A stretch of DNA of 64,000 nt from Pacificoceanicola sp048553275 (GCF_048553275.1 NZ_JBLZMW010000012.1:62001-126000); one strand, 5' to 3'; numbered from the stretch's first letter, positions 34,579-43,244 are shown. Made by a program: numbers and translations. The notes: a model not told the origin generated them from the sequence alone.

Positions 34579-34606
34579 AGGCGGCGCCCGGGATGGAGCG
34601 CCGCCT
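34579..34606 (-). terminator. terminator after dctM
   Basis: A perfect 9-bp stem AGGCGGCGC/GCGCCGCCT with a 10-base loop, followed on the minus strand by TTTTTCTCTT. It lies 22 bp after the dctM stop and ends the TRAP operon. Confidence 0.88.
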
Positions 34607-34628
34607 GTTATGTTGCATGGTCGGAAGC

Positions 34629-36104
34629 TTACTCGGAGGCGGCTTCCGGTGCCGGCGTGCCCATGACCGCCTCGCAATAGGCTTTCTCAAGAGGCTCGGA
34701 GGGCACGACCCCTTCACAGCGCACCTGCGCTCCCATCACTGCGTTCGGAAGCACTGTCGAGATTTTCGGGATATAGGTGACCATGATCAGGAAGACGAAG
34801 AGCACGGCAAGGAAGGGCAGCGCCGCCTTGACCACGCGCATCATAGGCATCCCGGCCACGCCGGACGTGACAAAGAGGTTGAGGCCCACCGGCGGGGTGA
34901 TCATGCCGATTTCCATGTTCACCACCATGATGATGCCAAGGTGGATCGGATCGATCCCGAGCTGCAGCGCAATCGGGAAGACCAGCGGCGCCACGATCAC
35001 CAGCAAGCCGGACGGCTCCATGAACTGCCCTCCGATCAGCAGGATCACGTTGACGATGATCAGGAACATGATCGGCCCGAAGCCCGCATCGAGCATGGCC
35101 GCCGCGATCTGTTGCGGGATCTGCTCATCAGTCAGCACGTGCTTCAGGATCAGCGCATTGCCTATGATGAACATCAGCGTGATCGTCAGCTTGCCCGCCT
35201 CGAACAGCGTCTTGCGCGTGTCGCGGTGGAAGAAGCCGGTGATCAGCGCAACGGGTTTGTCCATCAGCGTCAGCTTGCGCCCATTGCGCTCTTCATTGAG
35301 CGGCCCCATGTCGCGGTAGACGAAGGTCGCCACGAGGAAGGCATAGATCGACGCGACGGCGGCCGCTTCGGTCGGCGTGAAGACTGCGCTGGTGATACCG
35401 GGAATGCCGTAGATCCCGACCATGATGATCGCGATAAGCATCAGGCCCCAGAACGCGTCTGCAAAGCTGTGCCAAACCTCGCCCCATCCCTGCCATTCGC
35501 CTGCGGGCATGTTCTTGATCCGCGCCATGATGTAGATGGTGATCATCAGCATGCTGCCTGCCATCAACCCCGGAATGACCCCGGCGAGGAACATCCGACC
35601 CACGGAGACATCCGTGGCGGAGGCATAGACCACCATCACGATGGACGGCGGAATGAGGATGCCGAGCGTGCCGGCATTGGCGATGACCCCTGCGGCGAAG
35701 TCCTTGGTATAGCCGACCTGCCGCATCGCCGCGATGACGATCGAGCCGATCGCCACCACGGTCGCCGGGGACGAGCCAGACAGCGCGGCAAAGATCATGC
35801 AGGCAAAAACCCCCGCGATCGCCAGGCCGCCGCGCAGATGTCCGACGCAGGCCACGGAAAAACGGATGATCCGCTTGGCCACGCCGCCCGTCGACATGAA
35901 GCTTGACGCAAGGATGAAGAACGGAATGGCCAGCAGCGTGTAGTGCCCCGCCATCGCCTGAAAGAAGCTCTGTGCGACGGAAGCCAGCGAGGCATCCGAG
36001 AGCACCAGCAGAAACACGATCGACGAAAAGCCGAGTGAGACGGCAATCGGCACACCGATCAGCATCAGTCCGATGATCATGACAAAGAGGAGAACAACGT
36101 CCAT
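34629..36104 (-). CDS. dctM: TRAP transporter large permease DctM
   Basis: 491 residues with about twelve hydrophobic helices, slightly longer than typical (about 430-450) because of an internal loop and a charged C-terminal extension ending PEAASE. Typical DctM stretches are IPFFILASSFMSTGGVAKRI, GSSPATVVAIGSI and GGQFMEPSGLLVIVAPLV. It forms the transport channel of the tripartite sodium-driven importer with DctQ and DctP. It starts 4 bases after the dctQ stop. Confidence 0.96.
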   Translation of the reverse strand: MDVVLLFVMIIGLMLIGVPIAVSLGFSSIVFLLVLSDASLASVAQSFFQAMAGHYTLLAIPFFILASSFMSTGGVAKRIIRFSVACVGHLRGGLAIAGVFACMIFAALSGSSPATVVAIGSIVIAAMRQVGYTKDFAAGVIANAGTLGILIPPSIVMVVYASATDVSVGRMFLAGVIPGLMAGSMLMITIYIMARIKNMPAGEWQGWGEVWHSFADAFWGLMLIAIIMVGIYGIPGITSAVFTPTEAAAVASIYAFLVATFVYRDMGPLNEERNGRKLTLMDKPVALITGFFHRDTRKTLFEAGKLTITLMFIIGNALILKHVLTDEQIPQQIAAAMLDAGFGPIMFLIIVNVILLIGGQFMEPSGLLVIVAPLVFPIALQLGIDPIHLGIIMVVNMEIGMITPPVGLNLFVTSGVAGMPMMRVVKAALPFLAVLFVFLIMVTYIPKISTVLPNAVMGAQVRCEGVVPSEPLEKAYCEAVMGTPAPEAASE

Positions 36105-36108
36105 TTCC

Positions 36109-36798
36109 TCAATCCCCCTTGTTCAGATGAGCGACGTTTTCAATTTCGTCCTCGGCTTCGTGGCTGACGATCAGGCTGTCCTCGGTGCCCTTCCAGATGC
36201 GGATCGCCGCCTGGATGAAACGCACGAGGACAAGCAGCATGCCGAAGGGCAGCATGAAATACGGGATGAAGCGCGGGATCTTCTCATAGGTCTCGCCTTC
36301 GTTGATCATCGGCTCGATAAAGCGCAGCCACTGCGGCATCGGAATGTCCACCACTTCGTACCACGACCGGTAGGACGTGCGTGTCATCTCCTCGAAGCCG
36401 GTCGGAAACCAGCGCCCTGAGGTCTGCGGCAGGTTGGCGAAATTCGCCCAGTAATCCCACGCCCCCTTGAAAAGCAAGATGGCATAGGCAATGCACACCG
36501 CCGCCGCGATCAGGCCAAACGTCCGGCGCAGCCCCGGCGAGACGATGTTGAGCACCGCATCCACCCCGAGGTTGGCGGTCTTCTTGATCGTGTAGCCAAG
36601 CCCGAACAGCACCAGCCAGGCAAACAGGAAATTCGTCGCCTCGAAGCCCCAGATCAGGCCGGTGTTGAATCCGTACCGCAAGACAACGTTGGCGAAGGTG
36701 ATCAGGGTCATCAGACCCAGGATCAGCGCGATGACACTCTCTTCCAGTTCGTCCATGAAAAGGCCGAACGGCGAGCGATCGTGGTCGGTTTTAGACAT
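36109..36798 (-). CDS. dctQ: TRAP transporter small permease DctQ
   Basis: 229 residues from the ATG at 36,798 (GGGAGAGGGGAC upstream). Four hydrophobic segments with the characteristic LLFAWLVLFGLGYTIKKTANLGVD motif of DctQ. The loop between helices 3 and 4 is unusually long (about 75 residues, including WFPTGFEEMTRTSYRSWYEV). It stabilises DctM in the membrane. It is separated from dctP by a strong stem-loop. Confidence 0.93.
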   Translation of the reverse strand: MSKTDHDRSPFGLFMDELEESVIALILGLMTLITFANVVLRYGFNTGLIWGFEATNFLFAWLVLFGLGYTIKKTANLGVDAVLNIVSPGLRRTFGLIAAAVCIAYAILLFKGAWDYWANFANLPQTSGRWFPTGFEEMTRTSYRSWYEVVDIPMPQWLRFIEPMINEGETYEKIPRFIPYFMLPFGMLLVLVRFIQAAIRIWKGTEDSLIVSHEAEDEIENVAHLNKGD

Positions 36799-36907
36799 GT
36801 CCCCTCTCCCGCAGGTCACCGGATCGAACGCCACAGGGCCGGGCAGATCCCGGCGTGACGAGGTTGGTCAAATCCGATGGGTGTGGCCGCGCAGCGGCGC
36901 AGCGAAT

Positions 36908-36941
36908 GGCCCGGCCCCGCGCGGATCGCCGGGGCCGGGCC
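36908..36941 (-). promoter_or_regulatory. intercistronic stem-loop between dctP and dctQ
   Basis: An 11-bp perfect GC-rich stem (GGCCCGGCCCC at 36,908-36,918 with 36,931-36,941) directly after the dctP stop, with no T-run on the minus strand. Such a structure protects the upstream mRNA and lets the binding protein be made in excess over the permeases. Confidence 0.7.
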
Positions 36942-36950
36942 GAAAAGAGT

Positions 36951-37955
36951 TTAGTGCTTGGCGTTGATCGCCTGTGCCGCGTCGATGTTCTCCTGACCGA
37001 CGTCGCCCACGAACTGCTCCCAGACCGGCTTCATCTTGTCGAGCCATGCCTGACGCTGCTCCGGGGTCAGCTCACGGATCACGCCGCCCGCATCCAGAAC
37101 CGCTTGACGCGCTTCCTGGTCAACCTGGCTGACCGCCGCGTTGCGCTCTTGCGTCACCTCATCGACGATCGTCGTCAGCTGCGTGCGCACATCCTCCGGC
37201 AGGCTCTCCCACCAGTCGATCGAGGTCACGAGCATATAGTCGAGCGCCCCGTGGTTGGTCTCGGTGGTGCCGTCCTGCACTTCAAAGAACTTCTGGCCGT
37301 ACACGTTGGACCAGGTGTTCTCCTGCCCGTCGACAACGCCGGTTTGCAGCGCGCCATAGACTTCGGAGAAGGCCATCGGCTGCGGGCTTGCGCCAAGCGC
37401 CTCGAACTGTGCCTTGAGCACTTCGGACGGTTGCACGCGGAACTTCAGGCCATTGGCATCCTCGGGCAACATCAGCGGCTTGTTGGCCGACATCTGCTTC
37501 ATGCCATTGTGCCAGAACCCAAGGCCGAGCAGACCGCGACGCACCATGGATTCCTTCATTGCCTGACCGGTTTCGGACGCCTGGAATTCGTCCACGGCCT
37601 CGATGTTCTTGAACATGAACGGCAGGTCGAAAATGCGGAACACCTTGGTGAACTGCTCGAACTTCGACAGCGACGGCGCGGCCATCTGCACATCGCCATT
37701 CAGCATCGCTTCAAGAACCTGATCGTCGTTATACAGCGTGGAGTTCGGGAAAACCTCCATGCAGGCCTTGCCGTTCATCTCGTCGTTGACGCGCTGCTGA
37801 AGCAGGGAAGCGGCGATGCCTTTGGGGTGGCGATCGGTGTTGGTCACGTGGCTGAGCTTGATGACGATCTCACCATCGTCGCAGGCGGCCATTGCGCCAT
37901 TGGCACCGGTCATCAGCGCGGCTGCCGCCACGGCGGACATAAGGAAATTCTTCAT
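36951..37955 (-). CDS. dctP: TRAP transporter substrate-binding protein DctP
   Basis: 334 residues with signal peptide (MKNFLMSAVAAAALMTGANGAMA). The TRAP family core follows: IVIKLSHVTNTDRHPKG, FRIFDLPFMFKN, GLKFRVQPSEVLKAQFEALG (with the substrate-carboxylate Arg in KFRVQ) and VVDGQENTWSNVYGQKFFEVQ. It captures a C4-dicarboxylate or similar organic acid in the periplasm. It is the first structural gene of dctPQM and is preceded by two palindromic operator sites and a sigma-70-like promoter. Confidence 0.95.
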   Translation of the reverse strand: MKNFLMSAVAAAALMTGANGAMAACDDGEIVIKLSHVTNTDRHPKGIAASLLQQRVNDEMNGKACMEVFPNSTLYNDDQVLEAMLNGDVQMAAPSLSKFEQFTKVFRIFDLPFMFKNIEAVDEFQASETGQAMKESMVRRGLLGLGFWHNGMKQMSANKPLMLPEDANGLKFRVQPSEVLKAQFEALGASPQPMAFSEVYGALQTGVVDGQENTWSNVYGQKFFEVQDGTTETNHGALDYMLVTSIDWWESLPEDVRTQLTTIVDEVTQERNAAVSQVDQEARQAVLDAGGVIRELTPEQRQAWLDKMKPVWEQFVGDVGQENIDAAQAINAKH

Positions 37956-38065
37956 GGGTATCCTCCCAGATACGGTCAGTTTGGGGCACCCCTCCTCGGG
38001 AGCCCGGGTGACCTCACCAGACCGTGAGCCGGGATTCGGTTCAAGAGCGTGCTGCGGGGATTCGC

Positions 38066-38094
38066 AAAATACTCGTAAAGCACTTTTATTTCAA
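38066..38094 (-). promoter_or_regulatory. dctP: candidate sigma-70-type promoter of dctPQM
   Basis: On the minus strand TTGAAA (38,089-38,094) and TATTTT (38,066-38,071) are 17 bp apart. The pair lies 110-140 bp upstream of dctP. No GG-N10-GC (-24/-12) element was found in this gap. Confidence 0.55.
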
Positions 38095-38144
38095 TGATTT
38101 GAAACGATCACCTGGCTTTGCGGCCCGATCCTCCCCCCAATGTG

Positions 38145-38162
38145 TGTGCGAAATCCCGCACA
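38145..38162. promoter_or_regulatory. palindromic operator 1 upstream of dctP
   Basis: TGTGCG-N6-CGCACA, a perfect 6-bp inverted repeat with an A/T-rich centre (AAATCC). It belongs with the second site 33 bp further upstream. It resembles, from memory, DctD activator sites of rhizobia. Confidence 0.75.
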
Positions 38163-38176
38163 TCCGTTAGCGCCCA

Positions 38177-38196
38177 TTGTGCGAAAATCCGCACAA
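38177..38196. promoter_or_regulatory. palindromic operator 2 upstream of dctP
   Basis: TTGTGCG-N6-CGCACAA, a perfect 7-bp inverted repeat. Its centre is 33 bp (about three helical turns) from that of operator 1, so two dimers would sit on the same face of the DNA. Confidence 0.78.
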
Positions 38197-38258
38197 CTGC
38201 CCGCAACAGACTCGCCACGCGCATAGCGCCACAAGCTGCGCGCCGCGTACATGACGGA

Positions 38259-39494
38259 TCAGGCCCGTTCCCGGCGGTAGTCCTCCGGTCTCAGCCCATA
38301 TTTCGCCAGCTTGTCATAGAGCGTCTTGCGCGGCAGTTTCAGCGCCTTGGCCGCCTCGGACGCCTTGCCGTTGTGCCGCCCCAGTGCCGCGGCCAGCAAC
38401 ATTTTCTCGACCTGCGCCAATTGCTCGGCAAGCCCAAGATCGCGCGAAATCGCCAAGTCCTCCGGCATGCCGAGCACAAAGCGCATCGCCGCCGACATCA
38501 GAGAACGCGCATTGCCAGGCCAGCGCTGCGACATCAGCGCCGCCATGTGATCGGGCGTGACCACCGGCACCGGCACACCCGCCTGCTCCGCCGCCTGCGC
38601 CACGTAATGGGTAAAGAGCACCGGAATATCCTCCGGCCGCTCATCCACCGTCGGGATACGCACCCGGCAAACCTCCAACCGGTAATAGAGATCGGCGTGG
38701 AAGCTGCCCTCCGCCACCCGTCCGGCCAGATCCTCGGTCGCACCGCCAATGAGCACGACCCCGCCCTGCTCCATCCGGTCGAGCAGCGCCAGTTGCACAT
38801 CATCGGATGCCGCGCCGATCTCATCGAGGAACAGCGTGCCGCCATGGCTCGCCTCCCAGAGCGGCTCCAGCGCCTCGCGCGTCAAGCCAGAGGCCGCGCG
38901 CTTCTCGAACGGTGCCTTGGCCCGGACACTGGACAAATGGATGACCTCGGCGACCTTCGACACGCCGGAGCCAGGACCGCCCCGGATCAACACATCGGTG
39001 CCCGCCTGCGCCGCTGCGCGCACGCGCCCTCGCAGCTCCTCCACCGCCAGCGATGCCCCGAAAATCATCCGCGCCGCCGGGTCGCCGGTCTCGCGCGCCG
39101 CCCGCAACGCCCGGTCCTCCAGAACCAGCGCCCGCGCCGCCATCGCCCGGCCGACGATCGCGGTCAAATCCGCCGCCGAACAGGGTTTTTCCAGAAACCC
39201 GAAGGCGCCCTCTCCCATGGCCCGCACCGCCATGGGAATATCGCCCTCCCCGGTCAGCAGAATGACTGGCAAATCGGCATCCTGCCCCTGTGCGTATTGC
39301 AACAGATGAAACCCGTCGCGCCCCGGCATGCGCACGTCCGACAGGATGACACCGGCAAACTCCGGCCCGATCCGGTCCTTTGCCTCCACAAAGGAGCCAG
39401 CAGTGATCACCTCGTGGTCTGCCAATTCAAGCGTCTGCCCCAGCGCCTCACGCACCGCTGCATCGTCATCGACAAGCAAAACCTCGCGGATCAT
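38259..39494 (-). CDS. dctD: DctD-like response regulator with altered AAA+ domain
   Basis: 411 residues from the ATG at 39,494. The receiver (residues 1-120) is intact: D9-D11, phosphoacceptor D53, T81 and K103-P104. The central domain retains Walker B (GGTLFLDEIG, 218-227) and the arginine-rich second half, but the Walker A site reads GGPGSGVSK, without the lysine after the final GSG, and the GAFTGA sigma-54 contact loop is missing in a shortened segment (about 190-215). The C-terminus is a Fis-type helix-turn-helix (KASEAAKALKLPRKTLYDKLAKYGL). It should be phosphorylated by DctB and bind the palindromes upstream of dctP, but probably does not drive sigma-54 polymerase in the classical way. 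Confidence 0.92.
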   Translation of the reverse strand: MIREVLLVDDDAAVREALGQTLELADHEVITAGSFVEAKDRIGPEFAGVILSDVRMPGRDGFHLLQYAQGQDADLPVILLTGEGDIPMAVRAMGEGAFGFLEKPCSAADLTAIVGRAMAARALVLEDRALRAARETGDPAARMIFGASLAVEELRGRVRAAAQAGTDVLIRGGPGSGVSKVAEVIHLSSVRAKAPFEKRAASGLTREALEPLWEASHGGTLFLDEIGAASDDVQLALLDRMEQGGVVLIGGATEDLAGRVAEGSFHADLYYRLEVCRVRIPTVDERPEDIPVLFTHYVAQAAEQAGVPVPVVTPDHMAALMSQRWPGNARSLMSAAMRFVLGMPEDLAISRDLGLAEQLAQVEKMLLAAALGRHNGKASEAAKALKLPRKTLYDKLAKYGLRPEDYRRERA

Positions 39495-39507
39495 GCCCAA
39501 CGTCCCT

Positions 39508-39530
39508 GCTTCTTCTCTTTCCAAATACTC
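39508..39530 (-). repeat. single arm of the dispersed GRRTATTTGRA repeat
   Basis: On the minus strand the sequence reads GAGTATTTGGAAAGAGAAGA followed by AGC, closely matching 34,487-34,507 (GGATATTTGAACAGAGAAGA). It lies just upstream of dctD. Confidence 0.55.
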
Positions 39531-39615
39531 AAACCGGCGCAGCCGCGAAACGCGGCATGGCGCGCCGCGCGCCCCCGCTCAGACATCCTGCCCTCCCTTT
39601 CACGCGAATGCCCCC

Positions 39616-41352
39616 TCACGCAACCGCCTCCTCGCGCCAATACTCCAACTCAACGGTGAAGATCGCCCCGTTCGCCGTGTTCGTGCCGCGAATATTGCCG
39701 CCGAAACTCTGCACCAGACCGTAGGAAATCGACAAGCCAAGCCCCATGCCGCCGCCCACTTCCTTGGTCGAATAAAATGGCTCGAAGACCTTTTCGGGAT
39801 CGGCAATGCCCGGCCCGGTGTCGCGCACCGTCACCGCCAGCCGTGGCCCGCTATTGACGACAATCCGGATCAGCTTGTTCTCCTGACCAATCATCGCATC
39901 CGCCGCATTGTTGATCAGGTTCACGAACACCTGCCCAAGCCGAACCTCCCCGCCAAGCGCAAAAACCGGTGTTTCGGGCCGCTGCCAATCGAGCACAACG
40001 CCATCCGCCTGAAGCCGCGCCTCGGTCAATTCCACCGCCGTGTCGATCACCGCGCCGAGGTCGACCCGCCCCATCGGCTCGCTTTCATTCCGTGCAAAGG
40101 CCCGCAGATTGCGGATGATCCGTGCCGCGCGTCCCGCCAGCGCCGCGATGCGCGACAGGTTCTCGCTGGCCTTCTCCGGCTTGCCGCGCGCCAGGAACGC
40201 CTCGCCGTTCTCCGCGAACTGCCGGATCGCCATCAGCGGCTGGTTCAGCTCGTGACTGATGCCCGCCGACATCTGTCCCAGCGCGCTGAGCTTGCCCGCC
40301 TGCACCAATTCGTCCTGCGCCCGTTTCAGCGCGGCCTCCGCCTCCTCGCGCTCTGCCACCTCGCGGCGCAGCAGCGCATTGGCCTGCGTCAGATCCTGCG
40401 TGCGCGCCCGCACCCTGTCCTCCAGAACCACATTCGCCTCCGCCAGCGCCCGCCGCCGCGCTGTCGCCCAACTCAGCAAAGCCCCGAAAAACAGGCACAG
40501 AGCCGCAACAGAGGCCGCCTGCAAGGTCGCCACACGCCGTGCTGGCGCCGCATCGAGCAACACCTCGCCGGTCATGTCGATCACCGGAATATCCTGCTCC
40601 AGATGCAACGCCACCGGCGGCACATAGGGGCTGAGCCGCTGATGCCAGATTTCATGCCCTGCCGTCCAATCGCGCAGGATCGGGCGCGGCGGCTCGCCCG
40701 GCGGCGCCAACCCCTGGGCCTCGACCCGCCAGCCAAGAAATTCGGAGCGGTTGGTGATGAACACCGCACCGGCCCGATCGCGGAAGAAAACCGCCGGATT
40801 GCTGCCGCCCCAATCCGCTTCCAGATCGTCGATATCGACCACCACGACAAGAACGCCGCGCACCCGCCCGCCCGGCGCAAACGAGGGCGCCGCATAAACA
40901 TAGGCCCGACGGCCAAAGCCGAGATCGCTGCCGTAGGCACTGCCTAGCGCCCCGTGCAAAGCACGCTGGAAATAGCCACTGCGCGACAACCCCTCGGGCG
41001 CCTCGCCAAAAGCCGAGGCCAGCACCCGGCCCGCCGGATCGAGATACACCGCCGTCAACGCCCCGGTCTTGTCCGCCATCTCCAGAAGCCGCGCCTGCGC
41101 CGCGCTGCGCGAACCGCCCGCATGCACCGCCGCCAGCGCCGGATGATCCGCCAGAAGCACCGCCGCCATCTGGTAGCGGCGCAACTCCGTCACCAGCCGG
41201 TCCGACGCCAGCGCCAGATCCGATGCCGCCCGGCCCGCCAACTGATCCAGCGCCTGACCATAGCCATAATGCCACACGCCGAGGCTCAGCCCCGCCACGG
41301 CCGCTCCGGATAGCAACAAGGCCGCCCCGCGTTTGATCGGATCGTTCCACAT
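39616..41352 (-). CDS. dctB: C4-dicarboxylate sensor histidine kinase DctB
   Basis: 578 residues from the ATG at 41,352. A transmembrane helix at about 9-28 and another near 290-306 enclose a periplasmic double-PDC sensor (YLDPAGRVLASAFGEAPEGLSRSGYFQRAL, GRRAYVYAAPSFAP). A coiled coil (EVAEREEAEAALKRAQDEL) leads to the H-box MSAGISHELNQPL, with phosphoacceptor at about H367, and the ATPase domain with N-box NLINNAADAM, DTGPGI and GMGLGLSISYGL. It senses dicarboxylates and phosphorylates DctD, encoded 121 bp downstream. Confidence 0.95.
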   Translation of the reverse strand: MWNDPIKRGAALLLSGAAVAGLSLGVWHYGYGQALDQLAGRAASDLALASDRLVTELRRYQMAAVLLADHPALAAVHAGGSRSAAQARLLEMADKTGALTAVYLDPAGRVLASAFGEAPEGLSRSGYFQRALHGALGSAYGSDLGFGRRAYVYAAPSFAPGGRVRGVLVVVVDIDDLEADWGGSNPAVFFRDRAGAVFITNRSEFLGWRVEAQGLAPPGEPPRPILRDWTAGHEIWHQRLSPYVPPVALHLEQDIPVIDMTGEVLLDAAPARRVATLQAASVAALCLFFGALLSWATARRRALAEANVVLEDRVRARTQDLTQANALLRREVAEREEAEAALKRAQDELVQAGKLSALGQMSAGISHELNQPLMAIRQFAENGEAFLARGKPEKASENLSRIAALAGRAARIIRNLRAFARNESEPMGRVDLGAVIDTAVELTEARLQADGVVLDWQRPETPVFALGGEVRLGQVFVNLINNAADAMIGQENKLIRIVVNSGPRLAVTVRDTGPGIADPEKVFEPFYSTKEVGGGMGLGLSISYGLVQSFGGNIRGTNTANGAIFTVELEYWREEAVA

Positions 41353-41420
41353 GCACCGGTTTTTACGGCGAAACCACGCCCGAGGCGATACCCCTCTTGC
41401 CAATCGCGCGCGCCGGTTTC

Positions 41421-42605
41421 ATGGATGCAGCCATGCAGAGCTTCCAGCAATCCCCGACCGACCCGGACTTTGTCCAGAGCCCCTATCCGTTCTACGACCG
41501 CATGCGCGCGACTGGCGATCTTGCGTTCTGGACCGATTACGACATGCCCTGTGCTGTCAGCTTTCGCGCCGTTCAGGCGCTGCTGCGCGATCGCCGCTTT
41601 GGTCGCGAGGTCCCGCCGGCGCAGGCGCCCCGGATCCCGCCGCACCTGCGCCCCTTCTACGCGGTCGAGGCGCATTCCATGCTGGAGCTTGAACCGCCCC
41701 GTCACACCCGTCTGCGCGGGCTTGTGCTGCGCGCTTTCACCTCGCGCCGGATCAAGGCCCTCGCCCCCGAGATTGCCGCGCTCAGCCATACGCTGATTGA
41801 CGCCCTGCCAGCGGGCGAGACCGACCTGCTCACCAGTTTCTGTCAGCCGCTTCCGGTCATTGTCATTTGCCGCCTGCTCGGTGTGCCCGAAGACATGGCG
41901 CCGCAGCTTCTGGCGTGGTCGAACGACATGGTCGCGCTCTATCAGGCCCGCCGTGACCACGGCATCGAAACCCGCGCCGCGGCCGCCGCGCAGGCCTTTT
42001 CCGACTTCATGCGCGGTTATGTCGAAGAGCGTCGCTCGCGTCCCGCCGATGACCTGATCACCCATCTGATCGCCGCCGAAGAAGACGGCGAAAAGCTCTC
42101 CACCGACGAGTTGATCACCACCTGCATCCTGCTGCTGAATGCCGGGCACGAGGCGACGGTGCACACCATGGGCAACGGCATCAAGACGCTGCTGGAAACC
42201 GGCACGCCGATCACCGGGGAAACCGCCGAGGCCGTCACCGAAGAGATTATGCGCTTCGATCCGCCGCTGCACATGTTCACCCGCTATGCCTATGAGGAGA
42301 TTGAGGTTTTCGGCCATACCTTCCGGCGCGGCGATCAGGTTGCCCTGATGCTTGGCGCGGCGAACCGCGATCCCGCCGTCTGGTCCGATCCGAACAGCTT
42401 CGACCCGGCGCGTCCCGCGACAAGCCACACCGCCTTTGGCGGCGGGCTGCACTTCTGCGTCGGCGCGCCGCTCGCCCGGTTGGAGCTGCAAATCGCCATG
42501 CCGATCCTCTTCGCCCGCCTGCCGGACCTGCGGCTTGCGGAGCCGACGCGATACGCGAACCTATACCACTTCCATGGGCTGACCCACTTGAAAGTCGGCA
42601 CGTAA
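41421..42605 (+). CDS. cytochrome P450
   Basis: About 394 residues; the start is uncertain (ATG at 41,421 or 41,433; no clear ribosome site). Signatures: I-helix LLNAGHEATVHTMGNG, the ExxR motif in EEIMRFDPP, and the heme-cysteine loop FGGGLHFCVGAPLARLEL. It is a soluble bacterial class P450 of about normal size, needing an external ferredoxin and reductase. The substrate cannot be predicted. It stands alone between dctB (divergent) and the Lrp regulator (convergent). Confidence 0.95.
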   Translation: MDAAMQSFQQSPTDPDFVQSPYPFYDRMRATGDLAFWTDYDMPCAVSFRAVQALLRDRRFGREVPPAQAPRIPPHLRPFYAVEAHSMLELEPPRHTRLRGLVLRAFTSRRIKALAPEIAALSHTLIDALPAGETDLLTSFCQPLPVIVICRLLGVPEDMAPQLLAWSNDMVALYQARRDHGIETRAAAAAQAFSDFMRGYVEERRSRPADDLITHLIAAEEDGEKLSTDELITTCILLLNAGHEATVHTMGNGIKTLLETGTPITGETAEAVTEEIMRFDPPLHMFTRYAYEEIEVFGHTFRRGDQVALMLGAANRDPAVWSDPNSFDPARPATSHTAFGGGLHFCVGAPLARLELQIAMPILFARLPDLRLAEPTRYANLYHFHGLTHLKVGT

Positions 42606-42639
42606 CCTTTTGCTTTTTATTGGTAAAATACCCCGACCG

Positions 42640-43095
42640 TCACAGCGGTAGCTCGGTCGTCGCCTTGATCTCTTCCATGGAGAGCAAGGCGGTGACGTTG
42701 TGCACCTTCACCTCTGAAATCAGCGCCTGGTAGAAGACATCATAGGCACGCGCATTGCGCACCCGCACCTTCAGGATGTAATCAATGTCCCCCGCCAGCC
42801 GGTGCGCCTCCTGCACTTCCGGCCGTTCGCGCAGCGCCTTCAGGAAGGCCTGCTGCCAGTTCGCATCATGCTCTGACGTGCGGATCAGAACAAAGAAAGT
42901 CGCCTCGAATCCAAGCGCTTCGGCATCGAGCAGCACCGTCTGCTGACCGATCACCCCGGCCTCGCGCATCTTGCGGATTCGATTCCACACCGGCGTCTTC
43001 GACGAGCCCACATCCTTGGCGATTTCATCCAGCGATTGGCTCGCATCGCGTTGCAGCGCACGAAGAATTTTCCGGTCGGTTTCGTCGATTTTCAT
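42640..43095 (-). CDS. Lrp/AsnC family transcriptional regulator
   Basis: 151 residues from the ATG at 43,095 (MKIDETDRKILRALQRDASQ). The winged-helix N-terminus includes SLDEIAKDVGSSKTPVWNRIRKMREAGVI, and the RAM/effector domain includes VQEAHRLAGDIDYILKVRVRNARAYDVFYQ. It is divergent from the cobA-cysI-cysH operon with a 149-bp shared region, so it is a likely regulator of that operon, as seen with Lrp-type regulators beside sulfur or cysteine genes. The effector is unknown. Confidence 0.93.
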   Translation of the reverse strand: MKIDETDRKILRALQRDASQSLDEIAKDVGSSKTPVWNRIRKMREAGVIGQQTVLLDAEALGFEATFFVLIRTSEHDANWQQAFLKALRERPEVQEAHRLAGDIDYILKVRVRNARAYDVFYQALISEVKVHNVTALLSMEEIKATTELPL

Positions 43096-43151
43096 CTTTG
43101 TTCCAATCTTCCCGGCAAACCGGGACAAATCCATCCATTTCTGAAGCCATT

Positions 43152-43165
43152 AGAACAAGAGTTCT
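43152..43165. promoter_or_regulatory. palindrome between the Lrp gene and cobA
   Basis: AGAAC-AAGA-GTTCT, a 5-bp inverted repeat with a 4-base centre, in the divergent region 80 bp before cobA. It is a candidate operator for the Lrp-type regulator; TATACT at 43,208 could serve as -10 for the operon. Confidence 0.45.
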
Positions 43166-43244
43166 TATGTTTGCAAGCCTATGGCCCAGATGCGGGATAA
43201 TTTCCTATATACTACACAGCAACACGCCACTGAAAGGCCCACCC

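Noticed and set aside
37956..38140. A sigma-54 (-24/-12) promoter for dctP
   Set aside because: Scanning the minus strand for GG-N10-GC in a TGGCAC-N5-TTGC context gave no acceptable match; the sigma-70-like pair fits better.
38118..39659. Plus-strand frame of 513 codons opposite dctD
   Set aside because: Antisense shadow: Arg/His/Pro-rich, no start signal, and dctD on the other strand is clearly coding.
42606..42639. TTTTATTGGTAAAATACCCC between the P450 and Lrp genes as a repeat family member
   Set aside because: It faintly recalls common Roseobacter intergenic sequences but does not match the other repeats in this window closely enough.
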